Assembly: GCF_022581195.2 (NCBI RefSeq)
Contig: NC_061463.1
Coordinates: 1,364,001 to 1,428,000 of the forward strand
DNA length: 64,000 bases
Direction of reading: 5' to 3'
DNA from: Helicoverpa zea
Taxonomy: Eukaryota; Arthropoda; Insecta; Lepidoptera; Noctuidae
Positions 23,321 to 37,400 of the stretch are shown one piece after another. Position 1 is the first letter of the stretch. Each line of letters begins with the position of its first letter. The position numbers were made by a program, and so were the translations under genes. The notes under the pieces were generated by a model, which was given only the letters and a program-made list of their open reading frames with translations, had not been told where the DNA came from and did not search any database.

Positions 23321-24179
23321 AAAAAAAAACATCAATGATAAAAGGAAGTCTTAAAACATACATTATAGTTTTAAATATTTGACGAGTAGTTTCTTTGACA
23401 AATATTAGCATTGAGACAAGATTTAGTCGGAAACGCAATGCAATTATTTGTCGTCTAACAGAAAACAGCTGTTTACGTAGAATACAAAAACTTTTGAAGG
23501 TCATTAAACAATGATGACGAAAACGTGTTTTGAAAATACATTTTATGGGACCTGTTTACTTATCTATCAAATACGTATTGGTCCAAACACGTGAACAGTT
23601 TTGAAGGTCATTTTAGAAACGTGACCTTTTGAAAAATTAATACGTACTGCCCTCTAATTCTCGATCATAAAAGAGACCACTATATCGAATGATCGAGCGT
23701 GTTAATCGATGTTCGCATCGATTTCCTTGAAGGAAATCCATTAGATTCGATTATTGCGTTTTAGAATAAATTAAGACTAATTGCTGATAATTCTTTGTTA
23801 TAAAAACTGATCCTTTCTGTATCGATAAACTGCGAAGTAATGCTAATCTTAGGGAAGTGTAAACTTGATATAGGCATGTACGGTGAACGATCCTTTAATG
23901 GGTTTCTTGTTCATGTTTATTAGCTATCGAAGTTTAATTAGTGGCTTTGCATGAACTACTATAATGGTAAATATGCTCTGTTGCTACGGACAGTTTGATA
24001 ATCGACATGATTGATTGATTCGTTTTTGTCCCATAAACTAATCAATCAATACGCATAACATAACTAACCTTTCCTATGGTTTTTCTCTTTCTACGATTGA
24101 ATTATTTCAGTATCTTTATCATTAAAGTAAATAGTAGTTTGAATTTTAAGCTTATGTTGCAAACTTTCAAATGATCAAA

Positions 24180-24570
24180 GGCTTAAAGAAATAGTTATTA
24201 ACTTTACTAATTAAAGTTTGTTCAACAAACTTAGTAGCAAAAGAAAACAATATTACGAGATTGTCAATACAGTTTTTATAGCAGTCAATGTCACGAACAG
24301 TGCGTCTAGAGTCTAGCCTTGTTTCTTTATTTTTACTTCTTGTGCTTTTACGACTTTGTTATTATGTACTTTGTTATTGTTTTTTGATTTAACTTGAGAT
24401 TAAAGTATTATAACTACCATTTACTGCTTCATTTTCAGTTTACTTAGTTTTATTTAATTCAACTTCTGTATTCTCCTTATCTACTTTTCTGATCTCGTTT
24501 CTTTTATTAACTCGATTTTTAAAACCTGTGTTGTTATTTAACCATTCGGTTTGGATGATTTATTATTGAA
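24180..24570 (-). pseudogene. coding-like frame with several stops
   Basis: One minus-strand frame keeps a protein-like composition (for example NRVNKRNEIRKVDKENTEVE and TVRDIDCYKNCIDNLVILF) across about 390 bp but is interrupted by stops. No homology recognised. Confidence 0.2.
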
Positions 24571-26530
24571 TGCTGAAATCAGCCATAACCACAAGTAATT
24601 TCTCAATAAGCATGTTTCCAATCAATGCAATATTATCTCTGGTAATTGACCCACTTAAGATACGGCATATGAACGCAAGTCTTGCCTTACATAACGAGGC
24701 ATGTGCATAACAAAAATCAGCTCTGTAACGCACAAACTAGTTCAATTTACGCCATATTTAATTTTATAGTGTGTTTTTACTACTGATATACATATAATCT
24801 GATCGAAAGATAAGTAATAGATGGAAATGGTTATTTTGTGGTACAACATCTCGGATTTCCAGTAAATCAGCAACACCAGTGAGCTCTTTTAGTATGACTA
24901 GACTTTCTTCTACTACTTGAGGTTTGCGGTTTGATCATTCTTTCATCAGCTGTTCAATTTAATTTTGGCATTGTTCTGCTCGATTGCGTTCTAGTGTTTG
25001 TTTTAATAGGATTAATATTTAAGTTTCTGGGTATTGAGAGAGTTTTAAACTTATGCTATATTTTCAGGATCTTGCTTGGCGTTCAGTCTTTAATCATCTA
25101 TTGTTTTTCAACGGAACAAATGCACATCACAATTACAATGATTAGTAAGAATTACTGTAATTGGTATCAAAGACCTATGGGTTTAAGAGATCATAATAAT
25201 ATTGACGAAGTCTGAACTAATTGGTTATGTTATGACGTGAATCATGTTTCTATAGATCAGGATGTGTTATTTATACGTTATTGTTCAAGTGTGAGAATGA
25301 GATCGACCTGTGTGTATGACGTAAATCTTTGTTTTTTTTTTTGGTAAAAAAAACTATAACTGTTTTGATTAAAGTTTGAGGTTTATACCTATTAATAGAA
25401 GTATTTTAGTGGTTGTGGTCAGAGTGCAATTTTTTTGAGTGCGATGTTCCATTTTTTATGATACTTAATTATCTAGCTTCTTGGTTTTCTTAATGGTTGT
25501 TTTGGTACCTTTGTTTTACTAACGTTTTACCTTAATATTTACACTATAGATGGGAAGTATTTCATGATTAGTAGAACCAGGTTATATTGTATGATACTCA
25601 AAGATAACAAACGAACAACTTTTCTCATCCATCCATTTATCATTTCTGTATGCTTTCATATTTATTCCAATCTATCTTTTAGTGTATGAATACTACTTCG
25701 ATTATTATAATAAGCAAAATAATTTCTAACGATTGGAATGATTACAAAAAAATATATTTCAAAATTCAAGGCCATCAACTTTTCTATGTAGATTCACCGT
25801 TAAAAAATATTGTCAATTTCTTAATACACTAAATTCACCAGAACTTGGTCACAATAGTCACAATACAAAAACAAAAAAGAATCAGGAGAGCGAAACTATT
25901 AATATAAAAACCTTCCTCCTTCGACAGATTTTATTGAAATTATATTAAACCATAATAAAAAATGTATTAAGCCGAATAAATAATAAAAACGTTAGCCGTG
26001 TGAATGCATGCGTGCGTCATTTCTGTCCTTGTAATGTTAATAAGCTTGATAATAGTGGTAAACTCGTTTTTTTGCTGGAAAAACCGTCCTGGTGTAAAAA
26101 AAGTTTGGTTGAAAATATTGACACCATACGTAAATACGGAATCAAAAAATCCGTTAAATAAATATGGAACCAGGAACTGCATTTTTGTGTATAAAAAACA
26201 TATTATTCTTGTTTTGGTCCTCATTCATTAACATTATATTTGTTTAAATACCATCCTAATTTTTTATCCTAAGTGGCTTTGTGCGGTAACTTCGCTAACT
26301 TTATTAGAAGTATCCTAAAAAGTACTTACGAATCTTGTCACGTAGTTTTCGAACAAAACTTTAAATTAAGATCACATAAGTTTTCCAAACATTGAGCCTT
26401 GGCCAAAAGTGTAAGAACCTTATTAATATTTTCATCTCGTCTTTGCCTATCGAATTTTAATTTTGTCTACAAAAATGTCGTTGGAATCCAAAGAGACGCT
26501 AAGCAGAAAAAAAGTTTTGTTAGTTTATTA
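24571..26530. other. no gene recognised
   Basis: It includes a hydrophobic 94-codon plus-strand frame (24931-25215) with no supporting signal. Otherwise AT-rich. Confidence 0.35.
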
Positions 26531-26539
26531 ACTAAACTG

Positions 26540-26670
26540 ACTTCCGTCAGCAATTCCACTAGCGTCCCGTGGGAACTACTTCACGCATCCGGTTAAAAAA
26601 TTGTCTAAGGCCTTCCTCGATAAATGAGCTATCGACAAATCGGGCCAGTAGTTCCTGAGATAGGTACGGT
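26540..26670 (+). mobile_element. RTE-like LINE 3'-end fragment
   Basis: ctagcgtcccgtgggaacta, ccttcctcgataaatgagct, then cgggccagtagttcctgaga: the order typical of these 3' ends. Confidence 0.75.
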
Positions 26671-26975
26671 AAAGCAATAAAATGCGTTTAGATTTCTTCA
26701 AAACTGCAACCAGCAGTTTGCGTTGCTAATAGGTAGGTACCTACGATTGTTAATTCAACAGTTTGGTTCCCAAGTCAGGAAAGGCAACATGAAACCAAAC
26801 TATAGATATTTACGTACATTTCGTGAGTTCAAATTATAACGTACATTATTCCCATAGTGTAATATTACCTTCACCGGTAACCACCATTAAAAGGAAGTGT
26901 GGTAACCACATCCTCCATTAAGGCTTCATTATATACCGATATATCTTAAACCACACAAACAATACATTGTGAATA

Positions 26976-27075
26976 TCTGCCTGGTCTTTTCCCAACTATG
27001 TTGAGATCTGCTTCCAGTCTACGCGGCAGCTGAGTACCTATTTTTTACATAGAGCTATAACCCTAATGACGACCA
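26976..27075 (-). mobile_element. diverged SINE tail fragment
   Basis: cttttcccaactatgttgag, tctgcttccagtctacgcgg and cagctgagtacct match the complement of the SINE tail at 43690-43760. Confidence 0.75.
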
Positions 27076-29300
27076 CAAATATGCAAATGGCAGCCGGGAT
27101 CCAAACATTTAAGCCGAAAAACAGGGGAACTCGTCATGGTAAAATGGTTATCCATCCACGGACCGACCGATTCAAGCGTTGCTTAACCTTATGACCAATC
27201 GATGTAAATTATTACTTAGCGTACACCACCGAGCTCACATTGTGACCACTTAAGTGAAAACAAACGTTACAATGTACTTTAATTTATTTTAAACACAAAA
27301 TATTGTTTTTAAACATTCCATCATAAACGAAAGAGTTCATAACAAGGCGTGTTTATTTCTTTTTGACATTTACAATGCATCGCTGAATTGGTTTACACTC
27401 GATTCTTTATGAAGCCCTGTAGTGTTTTGAGAGTAATTGATAAACAAAGAAAAAGATTATTTGTATGTGTAAAAGAATGTATGTGTTTATGTTTTATACG
27501 CTGAAATGTCTTACGGCCTTTCCCAATATTCTGTCTATATGTTCATTCGCCTACTAGAGATATTTTTACAGTTATAGCCCCATACAAGTTATGCCAAATG
27601 CCTATCCAATGTAAGGAAAATCACCAATGGCCGTTAAAAAATGGCGGTTATGTGGAAATAGAATATGTATTAAACGTGGTAACCCGCTTTAAACTTTGAA
27701 CAAAACTTCAAACTCAATTGTAATGCCAACAAAATTAATCAAAAAACAAAAATATTTCAAAACCGAATTTAATTGAAATACTCCAACATTTAAACATATA
27801 CTGGGAATGTATTGTACCGTCAACCAGTTAAACAAACAAATACGATCAATTGTAAATGAACATGTTTTTAATTGAATTGATCTTTTTTGATGAGTTCATT
27901 TGTTTTGTGCCGTGTTAATCTGAGGTCGTAGTGTGTGTGAAATAAATTGGATTCTGCGTATTTTTTATATAATATGGCCTTATATTGAGAATATTTCGCA
28001 AAGGGAAAGGGCGAAGTTTACATTTTAAATCATTTTTTTATTTTTATTATAGTATTTTTAAATAACCTATTTCTGATATTAGTTGGTGTCTGTGTATTTA
28101 GTGCAATAAAATATATTGAATATTACAACCATAAAAGTTTTATTAATGAAAGAACTAGCAAAGGTCAATATTTGAGAAATATTATTATGTGAATGTTGTT
28201 TTCTGATTGCAATAAGTTAGTTTCTTTATTATTAAAGTCATTGGACTGATATCAAAACTGACTCACCATCAGAACTATTTCATTGAAAGTTACTGAATAT
28301 AACTTTAGGTAATAAGTTAAATTATTAAAATGTTCTTCTTATTTTTAACTAAATTCAAGCTCAAGCCAAAATGGTGGCCTTGTACGCCAACATAACAAAA
28401 AATTACCCCCAAGACGCTCACTATTCAAGTTACATTTTTTCTGGAAGCAAAAATGACACAAAAACGCCTCAGAAACACATTTCTTTCTACTAGGTATATT
28501 AACATAATGTTGCTGTAGCGACAAATATAATATAACAACTTTCTTTCATATATTGTCTGTACAAAAGTCCCAAGAAGCCATATAGTTAAGAAAAAAAAAA
28601 CCTTGAATGACAGGTTGACTGTCATTGGTTAAAAGTGTTCAGTTAAGAGAGATGCATTACTATCGATATTGGAGCAGGTGGGTTATATACATGGGACAGT
28701 TTTTTTTTATTTTATTTTATTATATTAAGAATATGTTGACAAGAAAAATAAGTGCTATCGGCAGTATGGAATCTAATAAAACAAAAAATGTGAAAATAAT
28801 ATTTCTGTTCGATTAGTAATAAAAAGTTATGATAAACTAATAAAACTTTTCTCGTTATGATATTATTGGCAATGATACATCTGTATTTCATGGCTATCAA
28901 CTATAATGATACCCACTTGAAAATAGAAATGTGGTGTGGACAAAAAATAACTAAAAAATATTACTGATTCTTTCTTTAAATTCCAACGAATCAACAGATT
29001 ATTTTAATTCGAAGTTAGGAAAAAAAGAAAAAATCTTATTATTTTATGAAATAAAATGTCTCTTAACTTAGGAGTCGTACAGATTAGATTATCATGGAAA
29101 TCTGCATAATTCCCTTTTTTACATTGAAGCACTTTATACGAATTGACTTTACGAGTGATTTAATTATAATACACATCCGAAGCAAATTACATTCGGCTGC
29201 TTTTTATTTATTAATATTATGGAGAGTAAATAAATTGCATTTAAGAATAAATTTATTTTATCGATTTGTTCCAGCACTTTTTCGATTCAAATTCCAAGGC
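27076..29300. other. no gene recognised
   Basis: AT-rich sequence. Homopolymer and chance open frames only. Confidence 0.4.
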
Positions 29301-29309
29301 ACAAAAAAC

Positions 29310-29450
29310 TGGTGCGTCTCGGCTGTCATTTGAACATCTTTGGCAGTCTTATTGGGCATTCAGAAACCCGAAAGTTTGACAACCAGTCTTACTAGGGATT
29401 GCCCAGGTAACTGGGTTGTGAAGATTAGATAGGCATCTATAACTATGCCA
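29310..29450 (+). mobile_element. diverged SINE fragment
   Basis: ggctgtcatttgaacatctt, tggcagtcttattgggcatt and gattgcccaggtaactgggt align with the middle of the SINE at 43560-43680. Confidence 0.8.
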
Positions 29451-29589
29451 TATAGGTTAGTAGGAAATACATATATTCCGAAATGCTGCACCTTACCCAT
29501 CAAAATATTACACATAATGTAACATTAGACTGTCACAGTCTAACAAAACACGATCCACCAATTTATTATACATCCCATCCAAAAGCATT

Positions 29590-29740
29590 ATCATGCGATA
29601 AGCGACATTCACATACTTACCAGGTTTTGTTTTACAACAGACTTCCTTCTTCACGACTTGAATCTAACGCAAGCGACCTTGCCAATGGCATTGGGCTGTT
29701 GTGAGTAACAACCTGGTATGTGACAGCAAAACAAAGGGAC
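29590..29740. repeat. imperfect inverted repeat
   Basis: Left arm acatacttaccaggttttgt...acaacag (about 29611-29640) and right arm ctgttgtgagtaacaacctg...gtatgt (about 29696-29722) pair with a few gaps, enclosing about 55 bp. Confidence 0.5.
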
Positions 29741-30064
29741 CTTCGGCATATTTGCAAAGGATTTTTTTTAATGTATAAAAATTGGTAATGTTTCATTTTG
29801 TTTGTGTTTTGTCAATATTGTATCATCCCTTTGTTCTGCGAGAGGTCTCTAGAGGTTTTGACAAAGTAGGACAGCGTATCAATATTACTGAATAAGTTCA
29901 GAATAGCGTGTTAATCGAACATTATTACTAGGGACAAATATTGCAGTCGTTCCAAAAAAAATGAATAACTGGAATGTAGAATTGTAGCATAATTAAAATA
30001 TAAACGTTACTACATATTCAACTGACATTTTAAAATAATTCCCCGAAAACAAAAATAAATAAAA

Positions 30065-30190
30065 TTCTAGTCCACTCGTGACCCAAGGGCTGGCCTATAC
30101 TTCGGTCAAAGAATATGCATTGCCATCCAGCGTGGCAATGCAGCCAGCCTCTTGGGCACGATCCCAGCTGACAGCGATGCGGATGAATAT
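30065..30190 (-). repeat. interspersed repeat fragment, copy 1 (family D)
   Basis: Reverse complement gggatcgtgcccaagaggct, then ggctgcattgccacgctgga, is repeated in diverged form on the plus strand near 30935-30985. Probably a retroelement remnant; class uncertain. Confidence 0.6.
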
Positions 30191-30931
30191 TTTGATACTT
30201 AGTTTCCCTATAATAAGATCATTTTGTAAAACTATTGTAAGTATCAATAAAATTCTTGTTAATAAACTGAGTTGAAGGCAAGTCAAGTGATAGTCGAAAG
30301 TGTTCGCCTTGAGTTTGAATAGTTGTCACGAATGACTGGTAAAGGATAATGAGCGGCTAATATTAACCGAAGGTTTTATATATTTTACTACATTTTTAAG
30401 TTTTTTTTTTATATTTTTTCCTCGCAAACTCGATTTAATAAACGCACATACATACAGCTTCCAATTTTTTTTTTTTCAACAACCAGTTCCACGTTTTAAT
30501 AAAAAATACTAAAAATATCTGTTACTATCAGATGACTCGTCAGTTCGATACAAAAGCGTCACAGGATCGAAACAGACACATAACAAGGCCGATAGCAAAT
30601 AAAGTTTCATAACAATTGATAAAAAAAAAACTAGCAGTGAATGGTTATCGCACTTCCCTCGCTGTGACATTTGATATAGAAAAAAGAACACATGTCACTA
30701 TATCGGGTTCCGTACTATCAACGTTGTAGTTTTTATACTGTCATATCTTATCGTACATTAAAATAAAAAGTAATTTAGTTCAGGTAAAAATGTTGATATG
30801 AAATATGTCTTGTGTGGTTTTTTAATGAAAAAGTTGTTTTGCTTCATTAATTATACATTATTATAATGGATGTTATCAATAAAAATAATAATTACATTAT
30901 GGCATCTAAAAACTTATCATCGTTGCTCACC

Positions 30932-30990
30932 GGGAGCGTACCCAAGAGGCTGGCAGCATTACCACATTAGATGGCGATGTAGGCTAGGTA
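30932..30990 (+). repeat. interspersed repeat fragment, copy 2 (family D)
   Basis: gggagcgtacccaagaggct then ggcagcattaccacattaga matches the complement of 30110-30175, giving an inverted pair about 800 bp apart. Confidence 0.6.
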
Positions 30991-31439
30991 TCCTAAATCC
31001 ATGAACTGATAAATATTTAGCGGTAGAGAAGGGCACTTAAACTAATCAACACCAAGCCAACAGGCAAACTTAAATAATGAATTTCTAAAAGAACCATATA
31101 AGGAACTTTAAAACCATAACATAAAAAAAGTGTTGCTAGAAATGAAAAAAAAAACTACCACACTTGCGTCATTGGTTCAGTTTAACGAGTTTCCGCTAAA
31201 GTTGGTTCATTAAGTTTTGCGTCATAGATAGTAAGTACAGTAGTTGTAGTTTTAATTACCTTAGAAAGGCCAGCGAACAATCATTGGATTATTTTACTTC
31301 TTTGAGAAGAAATTTTCTTTAGCATTGGCTTAGTTTCTTTATAAGGTATGATATAAGAAACTCTTGATAGTGATCGTATTAAACGTCTGTATAAAGGAAC
31401 ATTACGGGAACTTATATAATCAGTAATATGCTTTGCACA

Positions 31440-32515
31440 CAAAGGACAATGCCGGATTTTGTATGGACCCTGTCCCCACCCACCAACAGACTTGAAACTA
31501 GTGTCATCGGAAGCGCATCCTTCGATAGATCATGATTATCAAAACTATTTACTCCAAATGTATGGGGTTTTGGAAATACACGACATTTTAATATCCTTAA
31601 TAATCAATAAACGTCAAGTTTGTTAACCAATTACTCGGAATTGCGTGGACCGATTTTGATTATTTTTATTTTAATGCAAAGAAGGTTACGTTAGTCCGAT
31701 ATAATTTTCATCGGGATCTTTTTAGCAACTTTTGAGTTATCACCGGTTAGAATGATAATTGGTTTAATGATTTTGTATGGACCTTTACTGACTCCAACAG
31801 AGTTGAACCTAGTGCCATCAGAAGCGCCTTATCCGATAGATATTTTTTTACTGTGACGACATACTCTAAATGTTTAGGGTTTAATAAATTATTTTTTATT
31901 TTTAAATTATTCAAATCTCATTTTTTTTTTTTATATGAACGTTTACTAGTCATTGGATACATAAAGTGGGCTGCCGTTGTAAGACGACTAAAAAGTCACG
32001 GTGTATACCTACTAACCTAACCTAACGTTACGTTAATTGTGGATACTAAATTGTCTTATAGTTCCTAAACCCCATACTTTTAGAATGTGTCTCCATAATA
32101 AGAAATGGTCTATCAAATGAGGCGCAACCAATGACACTTAGTTGAACTCTGTTGGAGGTGGTTAAGGTGTCCTTACGAAGTACTACACTGGCTCTTCAAA
32201 CCGATTATTTTAACCGATGATAACTAAAAAACTGCTTAAAAGATCTTTATGAAAATTAAATTAGACTAACTTTGAGATAGATTCTTTAAAATAAAAATAA
32301 AAACATCAAAATCGGTTAACCCAACTCTGAGTAATTGGTTAACAAACTTGAAGTTAATTGATTATTAAGGATACTAAATTGTCTTATAGTTCCTAAACCC
32401 CATACTTTTGGAATATGTCTCCATAATAAGAAATGATCTATTAAATGAGGCGCATCCAATGACACTACTTTCAAGTCTGTTGGTGGGTGGGGACGTTTTT
32501 AGGCATTGTCCTTTG
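31440..32515. mobile_element. 1,076-bp foldback element with repeated arms
   Basis: The ends are exact inverted copies (left caaaggacaatgcc, right ggcattgtcctttg). Beyond them the arms, about 430-480 bp each, pair as diverged inverted repeats around a centre near 31900-32030. Each arm also contains two direct copies of a unit of about 120 bp. In the right arm these are 32039-32162 and 32367-32491, nearly identical, sharing ggatactaaattgtcttata and cctaaaccccatacttt. The left arm has counterparts at about 31470-31580 and 31780-31890. No coding capacity and no clear target duplication. Confidence 0.88.
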
Positions 32516-34190
32516 GTTATAGTCCTGATTGCTGAAAATCAAAACGCAGTAAGTAGGTGTTAATCAGGACGTTACATTGTTTTTTCGAATATTTTGTACT
32601 TGTAAGCTATATGCTGACTTTCGAATTAGGGTAGAATTGCTAAGCTTTTTGATGTAAAATAGGTGGCCAATGTAACAAATAAAAATTCTTACTAGCGCTA
32701 TGATTTTTACAGCAACCTTATTAACCACAAAAAACATCGTAAGGGCCATTAATCATGCGACGCACTTAGTAAATTAATGAGCAAGAAATTAATATTCCAC
32801 GGTATAAAATGACAAAGAAATGGAGAGAAATTCCTTAGAAATGAGTCAGAGAGCTACAAGTAAATACTTTAGTTGTTTACTTGTTGCAATGCGCTTGCGC
32901 GTCTACTCTTGTCATAAACTATAGCGGATGGCCGTTTTAACAAAGATAGGTACAATGGTTAGCAAGGGCTTCTGTTTTTACGGTAGGAAATACTTAGTTA
33001 TTGAAGGTCCTAATAATGAAAGTCCTATAAGTTCTTATAACGTTAACTTATTTTATATAAGGTTAACTTATTCCATGTATTTCTCCCAGTTTCTGCATAC
33101 TTATTATGTTTCACAGGATAACATATAGGTAAGTACTTAGTTTTCCTGTTTTAAGCAAGAATTTTAGCAACAATAAAGTTAGGTTTTCTGAACTGTAGAT
33201 AAAATGTTGCATTTCCTAAAAACGTAGGTACATAATGTTAACTATTAATGTGTGTAGGGTAATTAAAGGGTGGGCGTTTTTAGGACTGTCTCATGAAACT
33301 CAGTGCTGTTTTTCATCCCACTTTAAATAAACAATTTTTGATTTCGCCCTTTTAGCTACTTAAAACACATTCAATAAGGCTTCAGTGTGCTTCAAGAAAT
33401 GCAACAGCAAAAAGTTTCCCTACAAATAGTTCAGGAGCTCAAATGTGTTACCAGTAAAATAACTTTCTAGTGTAAGAACCACTGAAAATACGTTATTATA
33501 GGTAAACTCCCGATGACACAGTCTTCCGGTGACTCACGCGTCGGGCGTTTGTTCCCGAAATAGTATGTCTGTCTGTGCGTGGCTATATACAGAATTGGGG
33601 TATAATTCTGATATTATGACTAATTGGTTACTTTTTTGTGGTGGGGCTGTAGTTTGTTGATTAGTTTCGGTTTTCTAATGTCTTAAAATAATATTCTTTA
33701 ATAGATAAAAGAACAATATTGTACAGGCAGAGATAACGCCAATTACTAGTCATTTACAAAACGACACAACAAAATTTTAATTTTTTTGTTAGAGAATCAC
33801 TGGAATGAATTCAGTTTCTCCGGAGATTGCCCTTTTTAAAAGGGATTGCGCTGAAGTAAATGTAGCAAATATGAAAAAAAAAAACGCCTCTTAGCCTAAA
33901 TTAATTTCCATTTTTCCTCAAATATTGGAAAATAAAAGAAAATTAATTTCCCCAAATAGCCTAGATAACTACAATACCCCATACTAAACATTATTCGCCC
34001 ACATTATCATAAAACTAGACATGCTATGAAGAGTGACGCAAATGCACGTCAATGCACATAAAACGTTGCATAACTAGAGGGAAGTTAAAGTGCAACGATG
34101 CAGTTGTGGACGTGTGATAGATTCCTTTGATATACCTACAATGTATTTTGTATAAAGATGAAGTTCCCGTCAAATATTTTAGCCCTTTTG
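32516..34190. other. no gene recognised
   Basis: AT-rich sequence with no supported feature. Confidence 0.4.
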
Positions 34191-34194
34191 AAAT

Positions 34195-34400
34195 CAGCTG
34201 TTTATATTTTCTTCCTCCGGAGAGGAGTTTCACTCGTGTTCCTTGGGAATTTCTTAGAGTACCAGGGTAAAAAGAAGGCTAAGTTATCCTTGGTAAATGA
34301 TCTATCTAACACTAAGAATTTTTCAAATAGGACCAGGTTTTTGAAATTAGCGCGTTCAAGCAAACAATCAAACTCTTCAGCTTTATAATATGATATTATA
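34195..34400 (+). mobile_element. RTE-like LINE 3'-end fragment
   Basis: gagtttcactcgtgttcctt, tggtaaatgatctatctaac, then gaccaggtttttgaaattag and gcgttcaagcaaacaatcaa, ending in a TATAATAT-type tail. Confidence 0.78.
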
Positions 34401-37400
34401 AGTATAAATGCGTAGTAAGAAACTGACTTCTAGACTGATATTTTGTTAGGCTTAAACTAACGAGAATAATCATGCAAAAGCCTAAACATTCCAAGGACAG
34501 TTCAGTTCAACCGTTCTAAGATTCTTCTCAATATGCGCAGTGCGTTCCCACGATAAGAATCAAAATCAACCGACTTTATCTAAAAGCAGTATTAAATATT
34601 TGCACTTCTTATCTGACAAGATGTTCCATATTGTCTGGCTGACTTCTATTATCTTATTAACCTACTTCCAATAAGACGGATTATGTGGTTGATAAAGAAA
34701 GGGGACATAGTACGATGTTAGTAATCGTAAATTGATTGTTTTGATAGAGTGTGATAAGTTTTTTTGGTACATTTTCCTGCTGTACCTACATGGGACATTT
34801 TCATTTTTGTTATTGCATACCATATGACTTACGTTCATAAGGGGAGTCCCTAACTAGAAACCATGATCAACATACCTAATACAATTTATAATTAATTTAT
34901 CGAACCTACTATAAATGTTATGGTCGGAAAAAGCTACCTCCTATCTATGCAACGATATTTCAGCTACAAACAGGAGCTTCAAAATACAACAACATAAACA
35001 AAAATGCGTCTAAACACCTACGGATTTCAGTCAATATTCCTTTGCAAAGACAGATACAAGCATGGTAATAATTAGGCAATACTTTACAAGACTTACAACA
35101 GATTGTTGCCATACATACACATTGGAACTCTCTCTTCAGTTTTGCGAAATATTTAAATGCCATATTCACGACGCAATACCATCCTGGTTATGCGAGCCTA
35201 GTACCTACCTTCGAAGAATTTTCCCCTTTTAGTGGTAAAATTACGAATTTGAATTTTTAAATGTTTTGAGGATTAAATTGCTAAACCTACTCATATATTC
35301 ATTAAAATAAAGTATTTTTACTTTATATTTTTTTTACTGAATTGGTCCTTAAAATTCGGGGAAAAACCTGGGGATGTACTTGAGTGTAAATAATTAAAAA
35401 TACTATTGTTTGACACATTTTCATGACTTCAAAACAGCAGGCTAACGAAACAGCTTGAGCAAGTTTCAAAATACGTATTTTTTGAAGAACAACTTTTAAG
35501 GTCTTTTGACCTCTCGTCATACATAGATTAAAATTCGTTGTTTGTTTACAAAATATTAATCAGGCCAACAATTCATTTAAGAAAAATTACTAACTCCTTC
35601 TGGATTCTTCTCAAACACAGAGTTCCATAACATGACATTGCTATACCAAAAACAAATACAAAGTTCTAGTACGTAAGATAGTCTAAACTGTATGCAAACA
35701 TAGAAATAATGGCCGATGCATATTGACACAGTTCTCAGAGATAACGATGTAGATATAGAGGTTATCGACTTATCGATCAATTGTGACGTGTCTTGTTCAT
35801 CGATACCTGCGCTGTTTTGTAGAGGTGTAGTGATTGTGCGTTTGTGGGTGGGTTTCTTATGAAATGCCAGTTTTGAAACTCAGTTATTTGTCATCAGTAC
35901 TGTAGAAACATGCTTTATTTCTAGGAGTATTTTTGGACTGAAAAGTAGTTAATATGTAGGTATACAAATGAAGATTGTTAACTTAACTTCCAAATAGGAA
36001 CTAAGTGTATTTTTTATCATATTGAGCTACTTAAAACTGGCATAAACTAAATACTTGATTTACACAAGTACTAAGATAAAGTGGCGTCTCCAAATTATAT
36101 TTTGTTTACTATAATAATTGTTATTTTTATGCCACGAGGTCATTGAACCTGTCTTGTCTATCGCCCCACATTGATAGCACGCACTCAGGCCGGTTTCCTT
36201 GATTTTATTGTCAGTATTAAAAATATTTACAACGTCTACTCTACTGAGATTGTTTTATTTGTGAAAAGGCTCAGACACTTAAACATATAGTTTGATGGCT
36301 AGTTTTATTTCTGAGAGCTATACTTTGAAAGATACGTTAGGGCACTGACATTGTGCCAGTCATAAAGTGGGATCTACCCAATCCAGACTCTGGAATTCTA
36401 CACCAACTAGCCAAGAGTCCACTTTTTTATTTTTATTTTTTGTTACTCAAAAATACATATATGTCCCTACATGTTTTACTCGCCAAACTATACAGTTGTA
36501 GTTGTGTTGTATTTCCAATTTCTCTATTGAGACATTAAAGAACTCTCTCTTGTGTTTAAAATCGATTTTCAAATATTTTGTAGGCCCTTAATACACAGCA
36601 ATTAAAAATGATCCCACCAAATGAATACCACCACCAGCCCACGTACACTCTATTACATAAATAAAAAACAAAACACAATCGAATCTAATCGATTTAAGAA
36701 TCGATTTCATTCGATTGAAATAGTAATGAAGCGTTAGTTTTTTTGCTTATTTTCATAGTTTTTCCGTGTGAGTTGCGTCATAAGATTTTGATAGTGATGT
36801 TTTTATCGATACAATACAAAATATGCATATTTTAAAGAGCCCGTTACTGATAAATCATTTATTTATATACATACATATACATAGTTATTAGTCATTAAAA
36901 AAAAATTGTGCAATGGAATAAGTAGGTAATAAGTTATGCCTTCTTGTTAAAAAAAAAATACGTTTAATGCCATTATTTTTAGGCCTTACCATAATAATTA
37001 TGATGAAAATGTGTTTACGCATATTTGAAGTGGTTAGGTTTTTACCCATTCCAAGGTGAAGAAATATGTTATACTTGTATAATAAATATGAAGGGATTTT
37101 CTAGAAAATGTCAATGTACTCAAGTAACATAAAATTGTAGTTTTTTTTTTATTCGTAGAAAAACATTCTTCACAGGTTCAAAGTTGCTCGCTGTCATTCA
37201 TATTAAGACACTCGAAGCGTAAAACCGAGTACACTACGAGCCATATTTACCGACCCACATATCAACAAAAACTGTTTGAATTAAAATCTCAGGAAGTACC
37301 GTACTATTGTTTCGACTTTCCTGAACCTTACACCAAATGGTATAAACAACAAAAATAAACTAAGTTCAAAAGGAAGCAAAAAACTGTAACAATTCGGTTG

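Noticed and set aside
21896..24570. Endogenous DNA virus as a definite call
   Set aside because: Composition is suggestive, but no viral hallmark gene was recognised, so it is left as a candidate tract only.
24931..25215. 94-codon hydrophobic open frame resembling a membrane protein
   Set aside because: Hydrophobicity follows from T-rich sequence. No clear start context or family signature.
36678..36720. Palindromic ATCGATT cluster as an operator or origin
   Set aside because: Short, low-complexity and isolated; no functional context.
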